A stretch of 64,000 nucleotides of DNA from assembly GCF_009827595.1 (NCBI RefSeq), contig NZ_WTYT01000003.1, positions 186,001-250,000 on the forward strand. Direction: 5' to 3'. The DNA comes from Altericroceibacterium endophyticum (GTDB lineage: Bacteria > Pseudomonadota > Alphaproteobacteria > Sphingomonadales > Sphingomonadaceae). Below the pieces are notes generated by a model. It was not told the origin of the DNA. It saw only the letters and a program-made list of their open reading frames with translations, and searched no databases. Numbering within the stretch: position 1 is the stretch's first letter; every line of letters starts with the position of its first letter. This document shows, one piece after another, positions 25,166 through 35,578 of the stretch. A program made the position numbers and the translations under genes.

Positions 25166-28100
25166 ATGTCATTGCGCAACATTTCGGCCTGGTCGACCCG
25201 CAACCCGATTGTTCCGATCGTTCTCTTTATCGGTCTGACGCTGGCCGGGCTGGTCTCTTTCAGCCGGATGGATGTGAATAATAACCCGGATATCGATTTC
25301 CCGGCGGTAAATGTCTCCATCAGTCAACCGGGCGCCGCGCCGACGGAAATCGAAACGCAGATTACCCAGAAGGTCGAAGCCGCGGTACGCTCGGTGAACG
25401 GGGTCGATCAGATCCAGTCCACGGCGAGTGAGGGCAACAGCAACACGTTCGTCCAGTTCGTGATTGGCACCGATGCCAACAATGCTGTGAATGAAGTGAA
25501 GAATGCGGTCGATCAGGTGCGCGGCGATCTGCCGGATGGCATTCTGGAGCCGCGTGTATCCAAGGTTGAGGCCGGCGGCAGCGGGCCTATCGGCTATTTC
25601 GCGGTCAGCGCCGATGATATGACGATGGAGCAGCTGAGCTGGTTCATCGACGATACGATTTCGCGCCGGCTGCTTTCTATCGAAGGGATGGCCGCGGTTA
25701 GCCGCGCAGGCGGCGTGGACCGTGAAATTCGCGTGGTGCTGGACCCGGCACGGATGCAGGCGCTGGGCGTGACGGCCAGTGCCGTCAATGCCGCCTTGCG
25801 TCAGGTTAATACCGATGCCGCTGGCGGTGAGGCGGAGATCGCCGGATCGCGCCAGTCGGTGCGCGTGCTGGGCAATGCGGATACGGCGCTGCAGCTTTCC
25901 AATACGCGGATCAGCCTCGGCAATGGACGGACCATCAGGCTCGATCAGATCGCCAATGTCTATGATGGCTATTCGGAACAGACATCCATCGCCAAGATGA
26001 ATGACCGCCAGGTGGTCACTTTCGGTATTGAGCGGGCCAAGGGCGCCTCCGATGTCACCGTTTATGATGCGGCGATCGAAGAGCTCCACGCGATTGAAGC
26101 GGACAATCCGGGTATTCATTTCACGCAGGTCTTCACCAGCGTCGATTATACCAAGGACCAGTATGAAAGCTCCATGTCGGCCATGGTCGAAGGGGCGCTG
26201 CTGGCGATTGTGGTGGTGTTCCTGTTCCTGAGGGATTGGCGCGCAACCATTATCGCTGCCTTGGCGATCCCGCTTTCGGCGATCCCGACCTTCTGGTTCA
26301 TGGATATGCTGGGCTTCACGCTCAACACTCTGTCATTGCTGGCGCTCAGTCTGGTGGCCGGGGTGCTGGTCGATGATGCGATCGTGGAGATCGAGAATAT
26401 CGTGCGCCACATGCGCATGGGCAAAAGCGCGTATCAGGCTTCTATCGATGCCGCGGATGAGATTGGCCTCGCCGTGGTGGCCACGACCATGTCGATTGTC
26501 GCGGTCTTCCTGCCGGTGGGACTGATGCCGGGTATTTCGGGTCAGTTCTTCAAGAATTTCGGCCTGACCGTGGTGGCGGCCGTGCTGATGAGTCTCGCTG
26601 TCGCGCGCATGATCACACCCATGATCGCGGCCTATTTCCTGCATGCCAAGGGGCATGCCGAACATGGCAGCGGGCGCATGATGGATCTTTATATGAAGGT
26701 CCTGCGCTGGACATTGAACGAGGAAAAGGTCGAGGCTTACCGTGCGCAGCGCGGAGGCAAGGGCCGTATCCTTTCGCGCCTGCGAGACCACCGTTTCTGG
26801 ATGTTCCTGGCGGGTGTTTCGGCCTTGCTTTTGACGGTGTTGCTTCTGTCATCCCTGCCGCAGCAATTCGACCCCACCACGAATTCGGATACCAGCAGGG
26901 TCAATATCGAAATGGTGCCGGGCACCACGATCGAACAGACCGAAGCCGTGGCCGACCGGGTGACAGAGCTTGTCGAGGCACAGCCTGAAGTTTCCCATCT
27001 GATGGAACGGATCAATGAAGGGGAGGCGCGCCTTTTTGTTGTGCTTTCGCCTGATCGTGAAGCAACCAGTCTGGAATTCGAACGCCGTCTGGCACCGCAA
27101 TTGCAGAATATTCCTGATGCGCGGGTCAGCTTCGCCTCGCAGTCGGGTGGTTTCGGCACGGGCCGCGATATTTCCGTGATGCTGACCGGGTCTGACCCCG
27201 CTGTTCTGAACAGCACGGCGCAGAAACTGGTTCAGCAGATGCAGGATGTGCCGGGCGTCGTCGCGCCGCGTATTGATGCCGATTTGCAGCGGCCCGAATT
27301 GATCATCGTGCCGCGGCTGGATTTGGCGGCGCAGCTTGGCGTCACCACCTCTGCACTGAGTCAGGCCATTCGCATCGCGACATTGGGCGAAATTGACCAG
27401 AACGCGGCCAAATTCTCCCTGAGCGACCGTCAGGTGCCGATCCGCGTGGTGCTGAGCAAGAATGCACGGCGCGATATATCGACGATCCAGAACCTGCCTG
27501 TGACTACTGCCACAGGAGGCTCCGTGCCATTGAGCCGGGTTGCTGAAATCCGTTTCGGTGCCGGTCCGACCCAGATTGAACGTTTCAACCAGTCGCGCCG
27601 TATCTTTGTTGGCGCGGATCTTGGTCCCGGCCAGGTCAAAGGCCCTGTCATGGCTGAGATCAATGAACTGCCGATCATGAAAAACTTGCCCGCTGGCGTA
27701 TCCAATCGCCCGGTGGGTGAGGATGAATGGCAGGAAGAGCTGATCAACAACTTCATTGTTGCGGTCATCAGCGGCGTATTGCTGGTCTTCGCGGTGCTGG
27801 TCCTGCTTTATAAGCGCTTCGTATCGCCGCTGGTGAACATGACCTCGTTGCTGCTGGCACCGCTGGGCGGCTTGCTGGCGCTGGCGCTTATCGGCCAGCC
27901 AATATCGATGCCGGTCTATATCGGTATTCTGATGCTGCTGGGCATTGTGGCCAAGAATTCGATTCTTCTGATCGACTTTGCGCTGGAGGAAATGGCCGCT
28001 GGCGTCCCGAAAAAAGAAGCGATTATCGATGCCGGGCATAAGCGTGCACAGCCCATCCTGATGACCACGGTGGCGATGACGGCGGGCATGGTGCCCACGG

Positions 28101-28336
28101 CGCTGTCGTTGTCCGGTGACGGGGCATGGCGCGCGCCGATGGGCATGGTGGTGATTGGTGGCCTGCTGCTGTCCACCTTGCTCACGCTGATTATCGTTCC
28201 GGCTGGCTTCAGTCTGGCGGACGGTTTTGAAAAACGCCTTGGCCCCTGGCTGCGTGAAAAATTCCTGACCTATCGCCCCGGTGACGAGGATGTGCAGGCC
28301 GCGCATGCAGGGCCGGAGGCACGTCCGGCCGAGTGA
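25166..28336 (+). CDS. RND efflux transporter permease (AcrB/MdtB family)
   Basis: 1056 residues, full length for HAE1-type RND pumps. The N-terminal 'SLRNISAWSTRNPIVPIVLF', two large periplasmic loops, and 12 membrane segments are evident. TM4 holds the proton-relay aspartates in 'VAGVLVDDAIVEIENIV'; TM10-12 contain 'GIVAKNSILLIDFALEEM'. It exports drugs, bile salts or solvents using the proton gradient; the substrate is unknown. It follows the adaptor by 3 nt, and its TGA overlaps the GTG of the DUF445 gene. Confidence 0.93.
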   Translation: MSLRNISAWSTRNPIVPIVLFIGLTLAGLVSFSRMDVNNNPDIDFPAVNVSISQPGAAPTEIETQITQKVEAAVRSVNGVDQIQSTASEGNSNTFVQFVIGTDANNAVNEVKNAVDQVRGDLPDGILEPRVSKVEAGGSGPIGYFAVSADDMTMEQLSWFIDDTISRRLLSIEGMAAVSRAGGVDREIRVVLDPARMQALGVTASAVNAALRQVNTDAAGGEAEIAGSRQSVRVLGNADTALQLSNTRISLGNGRTIRLDQIANVYDGYSEQTSIAKMNDRQVVTFGIERAKGASDVTVYDAAIEELHAIEADNPGIHFTQVFTSVDYTKDQYESSMSAMVEGALLAIVVVFLFLRDWRATIIAALAIPLSAIPTFWFMDMLGFTLNTLSLLALSLVAGVLVDDAIVEIENIVRHMRMGKSAYQASIDAADEIGLAVVATTMSIVAVFLPVGLMPGISGQFFKNFGLTVVAAVLMSLAVARMITPMIAAYFLHAKGHAEHGSGRMMDLYMKVLRWTLNEEKVEAYRAQRGGKGRILSRLRDHRFWMFLAGVSALLLTVLLLSSLPQQFDPTTNSDTSRVNIEMVPGTTIEQTEAVADRVTELVEAQPEVSHLMERINEGEARLFVVLSPDREATSLEFERRLAPQLQNIPDARVSFASQSGGFGTGRDISVMLTGSDPAVLNSTAQKLVQQMQDVPGVVAPRIDADLQRPELIIVPRLDLAAQLGVTTSALSQAIRIATLGEIDQNAAKFSLSDRQVPIRVVLSKNARRDISTIQNLPVTTATGGSVPLSRVAEIRFGAGPTQIERFNQSRRIFVGADLGPGQVKGPVMAEINELPIMKNLPAGVSNRPVGEDEWQEELINNFIVAVISGVLLVFAVLVLLYKRFVSPLVNMTSLLLAPLGGLLALALIGQPISMPVYIGILMLLGIVAKNSILLIDFALEEMAAGVPKKEAIIDAGHKRAQPILMTTVAMTAGMVPTALSLSGDGAWRAPMGMVVIGGLLLSTLLTLIIVPAGFSLADGFEKRLGPWLREKFLTYRPGDEDVQAAHAGPEARPAE

Positions 28337-29631
28337 GTGCAGATTCGGCTTCCGGGCCGGGCACGCCCCGGCTTTCGCCCCATGGCGTGATCGCGGATCA
28401 GCGGCGCGACCGGGCACGGCGGATGCGCGTGCTGGCCACCGGCTTGCTGGTGGTCATGGGTGCGTTGTTCCTGCTGGCGCGCCATTATGAAGGGGCGCAT
28501 CCCGCCTGGCCCTATGTGATGGCCTTTGCAGAGGCAGCGATGGTCGGCGGTCTGGCGGATTGGTTTGCCGTCACCGCTCTGTTCCGCCATCCCCTCGGTC
28601 TGCCCATCCCGCACACGGCGATCATCCCGTCGAATAAAAACCGTATAGCCGACAGTATGGCGGCCTTTCTGCAGGCCAATTTCCTGACCCCGGCTGTGGT
28701 GGCGCGGCGGCTGCGTGATATGAATCTGGCGCGCAGCATGGGTGCGTTTCTGGCCGATCCGGAGTTTGCGCGCAGCAGCCGGATACGCGGCGGGGCCAGC
28801 GAATTATTCGCGCAAGTTCTGGAAACGCTCGATCCGGACAGACTGGGCGCGCAGGTTAAATCCGGGCTCGCATTGCAGCTTGAACGCGTTCGCGTCGCGC
28901 CGCTGCTGGGCCAGATGCTGTCGGCGGCGATTGCGGATAAGCGCCATATTCCCGTGATGGAAAGCCTGATCCGCTGGGCCGGGCTGACGCTGGAGGATAA
29001 TGAAGACCTTGTCCGGGCAATGGTTGCACAGCGGGCCAATGCGTTACTGCGCTGGACCGGGCTGGATGACCGCCTCGCCAATTCCGTGCTGGACGGACTT
29101 TATAAATTGCTGGCCGAAGTGCTGATCAATCCCGACCATCCGATGCGCGCGAAGCTGGAAGAGGGGTTGGAATCGCTCGCGCATGATTTGCAATATGATC
29201 CGAAGATGCAGGCCAGGGTCGAGGGTATGAAGGCCGAATTGCTGGCCAATCCTGCGCTGGGCGACTGGTGGCAGGGCGTTTGGGAACGGCTGCGCCACCG
29301 GATGATCGACATGGCGCGCAATCCCGGCGATGTGATGAGCGGGCAGCTGGGCGACAGTATACGGGAGCTGGGGCAGTCCTTGCAGGACAACCCGGCGTTG
29401 CAGCTTCAGGTCAATCGTTTCGCGCGGCGCACGGCAGTGGGGATTGCCAGCCGTTATGGTGGGCAAATCGTCCGGCTGGTTTCGGAAACGGTAAAGCGCT
29501 GGGACGCGAAAACGGTCAGCGCCAGAATTGAAGGTGCCGTTGGGCGCGACCTGCAATTCATTCGTATCAATGGCACGCTGGTGGGCGGTCTGGTGGGCTT
29601 AACGCTCCACATTCTGGGACATGTGCTGTGA
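28333..29631 (+). CDS. DUF445 domain-containing membrane protein
   Basis: 432 residues of the DUF445 family (YjiN-like). There is a membrane segment near 30-50 ('RVLATGLLVVMGALFLLARH'), the conserved 'AEAAMVGGLADWFAVTALFR' with 'HPLGLPIPHTAIIPSNKNRI', a long alpha-helical domain, and a C-terminal hydrophobic anchor 'FIRINGTLVGGLVGLTLHIL'. Function is unknown. The GTG start overlaps the RND pump stop, and its stop overlaps the next gene (GTGA), so it is translated with the efflux operon. Confidence 0.88.
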   Translation: MSADSASGPGTPRLSPHGVIADQRRDRARRMRVLATGLLVVMGALFLLARHYEGAHPAWPYVMAFAEAAMVGGLADWFAVTALFRHPLGLPIPHTAIIPSNKNRIADSMAAFLQANFLTPAVVARRLRDMNLARSMGAFLADPEFARSSRIRGGASELFAQVLETLDPDRLGAQVKSGLALQLERVRVAPLLGQMLSAAIADKRHIPVMESLIRWAGLTLEDNEDLVRAMVAQRANALLRWTGLDDRLANSVLDGLYKLLAEVLINPDHPMRAKLEEGLESLAHDLQYDPKMQARVEGMKAELLANPALGDWWQGVWERLRHRMIDMARNPGDVMSGQLGDSIRELGQSLQDNPALQLQVNRFARRTAVGIASRYGGQIVRLVSETVKRWDAKTVSARIEGAVGRDLQFIRINGTLVGGLVGLTLHILGHVL

Positions 29632-30167
29632 ATCCCGCCCCCTTTCTCCGTACGGAAAGGCTCGACCTATGGAAGCCGCGGGCCGAACATTGTGATCCCG
29701 TTGCGCGGATTGTCATGCATGATGAAACCTCGCGTTTTCTGGGCGGAGCCCGCAGCTATGAAGGGCAGGTCACGCGTTTCCTGCGCAATGCCGGTAGCTG
29801 GCTGGTGCATGATTACGGCACGCTGACGGTAATGCGCCGCGATACGCAGGACATCATAGGGACGTTGGGCCTGTTCTATAGCTGGCGCGATCTTGGCCCC
29901 GATATGGATGGGCAGGCGGAAGCCGGCTGGATCTTGCGCCACGATTGCGCCGGACAGGGTTACGCGCGGGAAGCGATGGAAGCGGTGCTGGCATGGTTCG
30001 ACAGCGAACACGGCCGCCGAATTATCTGCATGATCGAACCGGCCAATTTCGCGTCGATCAAGCTGGCGGAACGGCTTGGTTTCACGCCGATGCGCGAAAC
30101 CAAGCTGCCCGAAGATGCTGCTACCGTGTGCCTGTTCGAACGGGCCGCACGGCAGCCAGGTCGCTGA
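29628..30167 (+). CDS. GNAT family N-acetyltransferase (RimJ-like)
   Basis: 179 residues. 'RTERLDLWKPRAEHCDPVAR' is the usual N-terminus of the RimJ/RimL subgroup. The acetyl-CoA-binding motif is 'GWILRHDCAGQGYAREAMEA', followed by 'EPANFASIKLAERLGF'. It acetylates an amine, on a protein N-terminus or small molecule; the acceptor is unknown. It starts with GTG overlapping the DUF445 stop and ends one base before the convergent etfA stop. Confidence 0.88.
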   Translation: MNPAPFLRTERLDLWKPRAEHCDPVARIVMHDETSRFLGGARSYEGQVTRFLRNAGSWLVHDYGTLTVMRRDTQDIIGTLGLFYSWRDLGPDMDGQAEAGWILRHDCAGQGYAREAMEAVLAWFDSEHGRRIICMIEPANFASIKLAERLGFTPMRETKLPEDAATVCLFERAARQPGR

Positions 30168-31109
30168 TCAGCCGAGTTTTTCTGTCAGTTCAGGCACCGC
30201 ATCGTAAAGATCCGCCACCAGGCCGATATCGGCAACCTGGAAGATCGGTGCGTCTTCATCCTTATTGATCGCAACGATCACCTTGGAATCCTTCATCCCG
30301 GCGAGATGCTGGATCGCGCCTGAAATGCCGACGGCAATGTAAAGCTCCGGGGCGACGATCTTGCCGGTCTGGCCGACCTGATAATCGTTGGAGATATAGC
30401 CGGCATCTACCGCTGCACGGCTGGCGCCAATCGCCGCGCCAAGCTTGTCAGCCAAGGGCGTGATGACCTTGTCGAAAGTCTCGGCGTCTTTCAGCGCGCG
30501 GCCACCCGAAACGATGACACCGGCGCTGGTCAGTTCAGGCCGTTCACCGCCCGATTCTTCCAGTCCGACGAAATTCGACAGGCCCGGATTACCGGCAGGT
30601 GTCACCTCTTCGACACTCGCCGACCCGCCTTCGGCAGCGGCCTTTTCAAAGGCTGTACCGCGCACGGTGATGACCATTTTGGCATCGCTGCTTTCAACGG
30701 TGGCGATGGCATTGCCGGCATAGATCGGGCGGGTGAAACTTTTCTCCCCCTCGACCGAAATGATGTCGGAAATCTGCATCACATCAAGCTTCGCCGCGAC
30801 GCGCGGGGCGATATTCTTGCCAATGCTGGTGGAGGGCGCAACAAAGGCGTCATACCCCTCCATCAGACCGATGATCAGCGGAGCGACATTTTCCGCCAGC
30901 ATATGCGCATAGGCGCCATCTGCTGCCACCAGCACCTGTTCGACACCAGCGATCTTGGCCGCAGCATCTGCCGCCTGTTTGGCGGCATCGCCTTCCGCGG
31001 CGATGAGGGCGTGCACCGTGCCGATCTTGGCCGCAGCGGTGATGGCGGAAAGGGTCGCATCCTTGATCGCGCCCGCTTCCTGTTCAACCAGAACGAGACA
31101 CTTCATCAT
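30168..31109 (-). CDS. etfA: Electron transfer flavoprotein subunit alpha
   Basis: 313 residues. The alpha subunit of the FAD-containing heterodimer carries electrons from acyl-CoA and other dehydrogenases to ETF-ubiquinone oxidoreductase. The C-terminal FAD domain shows '[20 protein letters not shown]' and '[18 protein letters not shown]', the ETF-alpha signature. Its ATG overlaps the etfB stop (ATGA), so the subunits are made together. Confidence 0.95.
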   Translation of the reverse strand: MMKCLVLVEQEAGAIKDATLSAITAAAKIGTVHALIAAEGDAAKQAADAAAKIAGVEQVLVAADGAYAHMLAENVAPLIIGLMEGYDAFVAPSTSIGKNIAPRVAAKLDVMQISDIISVEGEKSFTRPIYAGNAIATVESSDAKMVITVRGTAFEKAAAEGGSASVEEVTPAGNPGLSNFVGLEESGGERPELTSAGVIVSGGRALKDAETFDKVITPLADKLGAAIGASRAAVDAGYISNDYQVGQTGKIVAPELYIAVGISGAIQHLAGMKDSKVIVAINKDEDAPIFQVADIGLVADLYDAVPELTEKLG

Positions 31110-31852
31110 GCGACTCCCATATCTTTGAGCTTGGCGACCAGTTCATCCACCGAGGCGACCTTTTCACCGGCCTGGCGAACCGGCGGTTCCGCCACTTTGA
31201 GCGTGGTGAGGCGCGGCGTGACATCGACGCCGTAATCTGCCGGGGATTTGGTTTCGAGCGGCTTCTTCTTCGCCTTCATGATGTTGGGCAGCGAAGCGTA
31301 GCGCGGTTCGTTGAGCCTGAGATCGGTGGTGATGATCGCGGGCAGAGTGAGGCGCACCGTTTCAAGGCCGCCATCCACTTCACGTGTCACCGTGGCGCTG
31401 TCACCATCGAGTTCGACCTTGCTGGCAAAGGTACCCTGCGGCCGGTCCATCAGAGCTGCCAGCATCTGACCGGTCTGGTTGCAATCATCATCGATGGCCT
31501 GCTTGCCCAGCAGGATCAGGCCGGGCTCTTCCGCGTCGGCGACGGCTTTCAACAGCTTCGCCACGGCGAGCGGTTCGACCGTTTCGTCGCTTTCAATCAG
31601 GATTGCACGATCGGCACCCATGGCAAGCGCGGTCCGCAGGGTTTCCTGCGCCTTGGCCGGGCCGACCGAAATAGCGATAACTTCTTCGGCCTTGCCGGCT
31701 TCTTTCAGACGGATCGCCTCTTCCACGGCGATTTCGTCAAAAGGGTTCATGCTCATTTTGACATTGGCAAGGTCAACACCGGAACCATCTGGCTTTACCC
31801 GGGGGCGGACATTGTAATCGATCACCCGCTTTACGGGGACGAGGATCTTCAT
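31106..31852 (-). CDS. etfB: Electron transfer flavoprotein subunit beta
   Basis: 248 residues. The beta subunit binds AMP and pairs with EtfA. Typical segments are '[20 protein letters not shown]', '[19 protein letters not shown]', '[20 protein letters not shown]' and the family pattern near '[20 protein letters not shown]', followed by 'KAKKKPLE'. AGGAGG lies about 10 nt before the ATG. It is the first gene of the etfBA operon. Confidence 0.96.
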   Translation of the reverse strand: MKILVPVKRVIDYNVRPRVKPDGSGVDLANVKMSMNPFDEIAVEEAIRLKEAGKAEEVIAISVGPAKAQETLRTALAMGADRAILIESDETVEPLAVAKLLKAVADAEEPGLILLGKQAIDDDCNQTGQMLAALMDRPQGTFASKVELDGDSATVTREVDGGLETVRLTLPAIITTDLRLNEPRYASLPNIMKAKKKPLETKSPADYGVDVTPRLTTLKVAEPPVRQAGEKVASVDELVAKLKDMGVA

Positions 31853-31960
31853 TGGCTGTTTGCCTCCTAAGCGAATTGTGTGCTCTTTCTTAAGATGCGC
31901 TGTTACGTGCTGTCGCGCTCCCGCACAGGAAGGTCAAGGGGGCGTATTGTCACCAGCGAT

Positions 31961-32629
31961 ATGCTGAAACTCACCGGCGGCCCGGCCGTTGATAAGCGCC
32001 CATCAATCAGGAAAGCGCAGCTCTTGAAACAATCGCCCCAAAACGTCTGTGACATTCTCGATTGCCTGGACGATCTGGCGGAGGAACAGGACGAAGTCAG
32101 CGTTGACCGCGTGATCCACGCTTTTGGCAGCCGCAGCTATGGCCCCTGCCTGATTGTGCCGGCTTTACTGGAGCTGACCCCGATCGGGGCGATACCCGGC
32201 GTGCCGACCTTTCTGGCGATCACGATCGCAATCTGCGCGGTGCAGATCGTGATGGGCAGACGCCATCTCTGGTTGCCAGGCCTCATCGGGAATCGGGGTA
32301 TATCGGCGGAAAAGCTGAAGCAGGGCGCAGAAAAACTGCGCCGTCCGGCACGCTGGCTGGATCGCTGGTTTCATGGCCGATTGAAAGCGCTGACAACGGG
32401 CATGTTCACCCGGATCGCTGCGGCCATCGTGCTGCTGCTGTGCTGCACGGTCCCGCCGCTGGAGCTGTTACCCTTTGCCAGCAGCGGGCCGATGCTCGCC
32501 ATTGCGGCATTCGGCCTCGCTTTACTGGTTCGCGACGGAGCGTTGATGCTCGTCGCTCTGGCCCTTAGCGCCGGGGCCCTTGGCCTCGGCGCATATATAG
32601 GGCTGTGGGCAAGCGAAGGCGGCGCTTAG
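31961..32629 (+). CDS. exoD: Exopolysaccharide synthesis protein ExoD
   Basis: 222 residues of the ExoD family with four or more membrane segments. A soluble start ('[20 protein letters not shown]') leads into '[20 protein letters not shown]' and the terminal pairs '[14 protein letters not shown]' and '[15 protein letters not shown]'. ExoD was linked to exopolysaccharide production in rhizobia, but its biochemical role is unknown. The open frame extends to GTG 31880; I prefer ATG 31961 for length, although no strong ribosome-binding site marks either. It converges with sucC with a 4-nt overlap. Confidence 0.85.
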   Translation: MLKLTGGPAVDKRPSIRKAQLLKQSPQNVCDILDCLDDLAEEQDEVSVDRVIHAFGSRSYGPCLIVPALLELTPIGAIPGVPTFLAITIAICAVQIVMGRRHLWLPGLIGNRGISAEKLKQGAEKLRRPARWLDRWFHGRLKALTTGMFTRIAAAIVLLLCCTVPPLELLPFASSGPMLAIAAFGLALLVRDGALMLVALALSAGALGLGAYIGLWASEGGA

Positions 32630-33825
32630 GCCGCCTGCTTCACTTCACCGACGATCTTCTTGGCGGCATCGCCCAGATCATCGGCAGAAACGATCGGAAG
32701 GCCGGAAGTCTCGAGGATTTCCTTGCCCTTCTCGACATTGGTGCCTTCAAGGCGGACCACCAGCGGAACCGACAGATCTACTTCCTTGGCCGCGGCGACA
32801 ATGCCTTCTGCGATGATGTCGCAGCGCATGATGCCTCCGAAGATGTTGACCAGAATGCCCTTCACAGCCGGGTCTGACAGGATGATCTTGAAGGCTGCGG
32901 TCACCTTTTCCTTGTTGGCGCCGCCGCCTACGTCGAGGAAGTTCGCCGGGAAGGCGCCGTTCAGCTTGATGATATCCATCGTTGCCATGGCAAGGCCTGC
33001 ACCATTGACCATGCAGCCAATGTCACCATCCAGCTTGATGTAAGCCAGATCGTGCTTGCTGGCTTCGATTTCCATCGGATCTTCTTCGCTCTCGTCGCGC
33101 AGTTCGGCCACGTCCTTGTGGCGGTAAAGCGCGTTGGAATCGAAGCTCATCTTGGTGTCGAGCACCAGCAGCTGTTCATCCTTGGTTTCAACCAGCGGGT
33201 TGATTTCCAGCATCTCGCAATCGAGATCGACAAAGGCCGTGTAAAGCTGTTTTGCCAGCTTCTGCGCCTGCTTGTTCAGGTCGCCCTTCAGCTTCAGCGC
33301 GAAAGCCACGGCGCGGCCGTGATGCGGCATGAAGCCCTGTGCGGGATCAATGGTGATGGTGGTGATCTTTTCGGGCGTGGAATGCGCCACTTCCTCAATA
33401 TCCATGCCGCCTTCGGTGGATACGATCAGCGCCACTTCGCCGCTGGCACGATCGACCAGCAGAGAGAGGTAATATTCTTCAGCAATGTCCACACCGTCGG
33501 TGATGTAGAGGCGGTTCACTTCCTTGCCGGCATCGCCGGTCTGCACGGTCACCAGCGTGTTGCCGAGCATTTCCCTGGCGTTGGTTTCGACCGCTTCGAG
33601 CGAGTCGGACAGACGAACACCGCCCTTTGCGTCGGGGCCGAGCTCCTTGAAAGTGCCCTTGCCGCGTCCACCGGCATGAATCTGTGCCTTCACGACATAA
33701 AGCGGTCCAGGCAGCTTTTTCGCGCCTTCCAGCGCTTCTTCGACGGTCAGGGCGGGGTAGCCAGCGGGAATGCCGACACCATATTTCGCCAGCAATTCTT
33801 TCGCCTGATATTCGTGAATATTCAT
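32626..33825 (-). CDS. sucC: Succinate-CoA ligase (ADP-forming) subunit beta
   Basis: 399 residues. It is the ATP-grasp beta subunit of the TCA-cycle enzyme converting succinyl-CoA to succinate with ATP synthesis. The N-terminal '[20 protein letters not shown]', '[20 protein letters not shown]' and the C-terminal '[20 protein letters not shown]' are diagnostic. The alpha subunit gene sucD, usually next to it, is not downstream; the next co-directional gene is etfB, 770 bp away behind the convergent exoD. Confidence 0.96.
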   Translation of the reverse strand: MNIHEYQAKELLAKYGVGIPAGYPALTVEEALEGAKKLPGPLYVVKAQIHAGGRGKGTFKELGPDAKGGVRLSDSLEAVETNAREMLGNTLVTVQTGDAGKEVNRLYITDGVDIAEEYYLSLLVDRASGEVALIVSTEGGMDIEEVAHSTPEKITTITIDPAQGFMPHHGRAVAFALKLKGDLNKQAQKLAKQLYTAFVDLDCEMLEINPLVETKDEQLLVLDTKMSFDSNALYRHKDVAELRDESEEDPMEIEASKHDLAYIKLDGDIGCMVNGAGLAMATMDIIKLNGAFPANFLDVGGGANKEKVTAAFKIILSDPAVKGILVNIFGGIMRCDIIAEGIVAAAKEVDLSVPLVVRLEGTNVEKGKEILETSGLPIVSADDLGDAAKKIVGEVKQAA

Positions 33826-33927
33826 GGGGAGGAGGACTCCGACTGATAAATTTGAAGGTTAGGAGCGCTTAAGCATATGCAGCGCCGCTTGAAAAGTGGC
33901 GCTGGGGCGCGCAGGCGTGGTTTCACG

Positions 33928-34710
33928 ATGATTGATTGTTTTACCCTTGAAGAAATTTGCCGCGAAGCCGGTTCCATCGCCATGCGTCAATGGCCGGGCG
34001 ACGGACACAGCCCCGATGTCTGGAACAAGACGGGAGGCAGTCCTGTCTGTGCTGCCGATCTGGCGGTGGACGCCTTTTTGAAGAGAGAGCTGACCGCCTT
34101 GCTGCCCGGCGCTGGCTGGCTGTCGGAAGAAACCGCCGACAATGCGGATCGTCTGGCCTGTGACCACGTATGGGTGGTCGACCCCATCGATGGCACGCGG
34201 GACTTTATCCGCGGGCGCCGCGGATGGGCTGTTTCGGTGGCGCTGATCGCGCATGGACGGCCCGCAGCCGGGGTGCTGGTTGCCCCGGCGAGAGATGAAT
34301 GGTGGTGTGCCCGGGCGGGGGAAGGGGCCTCGCTCAATGGGGAGCCTCTTGCAGCCAGCACACGGACTGATTTTCCCGGCGCGCGGGTGCCGGCGGATTC
34401 GCTGATGAAGGAAGACCGCGACCTGTCGCTGGTGGAAAAACCCAATTCCATCGCCCTGCGCGCGGCGATGGTTGGGGCCGACCGGGCCGATCTGGTGGCG
34501 ACCCTGCGCTGGGGCTATGAATGGGATATCGCCGCCGCCGCGTTGATTGCGCAGGAAGCGGGGGCGCAGGTCAGTGATGCCTTCGGTCAGGATCTGGCCT
34601 TCAACAAAGCAGATCCGCGCGCATTTGGTCTGCTGATTACCGCACCCGCCATTCATCAGGCGGCGGTTGAGCGGTTGGCGGAGCGTGCCGGGCGCTATTC
34701 AAAGGCTTAG
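33928..34710 (+). CDS. Inositol monophosphatase family protein (CysQ/SuhB-like)
   Basis: 260-residue Mg2+-dependent, Li+-sensitive sugar/nucleotide phosphatase. The metal sites are Glu in 'WLSEETADN' (near 65-72) and 'DPIDGTRDF' (85-93). The second half has 'EWDIAAAALIAQEAGAQVSD', with the WD(I)AA motif. It could be a 3'(2'),5'-bisphosphate nucleotidase (CysQ), inositol monophosphatase or histidinol-phosphatase type; sequence alone does not settle this. I chose ATG 33928; ATG 33877 (AGGAG 11 nt upstream) would add 17 basic residues. It is divergent from sucC. Confidence 0.85.
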   Translation: MIDCFTLEEICREAGSIAMRQWPGDGHSPDVWNKTGGSPVCAADLAVDAFLKRELTALLPGAGWLSEETADNADRLACDHVWVVDPIDGTRDFIRGRRGWAVSVALIAHGRPAAGVLVAPARDEWWCARAGEGASLNGEPLAASTRTDFPGARVPADSLMKEDRDLSLVEKPNSIALRAAMVGADRADLVATLRWGYEWDIAAAALIAQEAGAQVSDAFGQDLAFNKADPRAFGLLITAPAIHQAAVERLAERAGRYSKA

Positions 34711-34759
34711 GGCCCTGAGCGCCCCCAATAAAAGTACTGGATAAAAGCACCCGCGCAGC

Positions 34760-34790
34760 AAAAAGGGGCCAACCTTTCGGTCAGGCCCCC
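34760..34790 (-). terminator. Rho-independent terminator of the OmpA lipoprotein gene
   Basis: Read on the minus strand, GGGGCC-TGACC / GGTT-GGCCCC forms a hairpin with a GAAA loop, followed by five T (plus-strand A-run 34760-34764). It lies 32-62 nt after the OmpA lipoprotein stop at 34822. There is no T-run on the plus strand, so it serves the minus strand only. Confidence 0.85.
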
Positions 34791-34821
34791 TCCGCTCGCT
34801 GTCGCGGAACCTTTTATTCGA

Positions 34822-35511
34822 TCAGTAACCGGATTTGGCGGCGTTCACCTGATCCTGCGTGATCGGGGTAATCTTGATTTCGACACGGCGGTTCTGGGCG
34901 CGCCCTTCCGCCGTTTCATTGCTTGCCACCGGATATTGCTCACCATAGCCAACCGTTTCAATGCGGGTACGGGTCACGCCGCGCGATACGAGATAGTTGG
35001 ACACTGAATCCGCCCGGCGCTGGGACAAGTTCAGATTGTAGGAAGCCGAACCGGTGGAATCGGTATGGCCCATAATATCGACCAGGCTGTTGGGATATTT
35101 GATCATGCTCTGGGCAACATTATCGAGCGCGGTCTGGAAACCGGGCGAGATGTTGGTGCTGTCCACGGCAAAGGTCACTTCAGGCAGATTGACGAGAATT
35201 GATTCGCCATCGGGCGTTTCGGTCACATCGATGCCGGAGCCGGAAGTCTGTTCCTTGAGCTCCTTGATCTGCTGATCCATTTTATAGCCGACCGCACCGC
35301 CTGCAACGCCGCCAATACCCGCGCCGATGATTCGTGCCGTATCGCCGCCGAGCAGGCCGCCGAGCAGGTAACCAAGACCGGCACCGCCGACGCCGCCGAT
35401 GGCGGTGCGAGAAATCTTTTGTTCGCCCGTATTCGGGTCGGTCACGCAGGCGCTGACGCCCAGCAGTGAAATGGCGGCAAGACCAGCGGTGAAATAGCGG
35501 GATTTCTTCAT
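34822..35511 (-). CDS. OmpA family lipoprotein with glycine-zipper domain
   Basis: 229 residues. The lipoprotein signal has its lipobox at 'LLGVSACV' (Cys22). A glycine-zipper/membrane-inserting region follows ('GVGGAGLGYLLGGLLGG', about 37-80), then a C-terminal OmpA domain (about 115-225) with the peptidoglycan-binding pattern 'IMGHTDSTGSASYNLNLSQR' and 'RAQNRRVEI'. It should tie the outer membrane to the wall (YiaD-like). ATG 35511 begins the signal and has AGGG upstream. An exact EcfG-type promoter lies about 70-90 nt upstream, so it is probably a general-stress gene. Confidence 0.9.
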   Translation of the reverse strand: MKKSRYFTAGLAAISLLGVSACVTDPNTGEQKISRTAIGGVGGAGLGYLLGGLLGGDTARIIGAGIGGVAGGAVGYKMDQQIKELKEQTSGSGIDVTETPDGESILVNLPEVTFAVDSTNISPGFQTALDNVAQSMIKYPNSLVDIMGHTDSTGSASYNLNLSQRRADSVSNYLVSRGVTRTRIETVGYGEQYPVASNETAEGRAQNRRVEIKITPITQDQVNAAKSGY

Positions 35512-35578
35512 GTTATGAGCCCTCATCATAGATACGGTGACCCACATCTTACTTGGCGGGGCCGTTTACATGGTGCAG

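Noticed and set aside
26849-28417. 522-codon minus-strand frame antisense to the RND pump
   Set aside because: No domain, no ribosome-binding site context, and full overlap with a certain gene.
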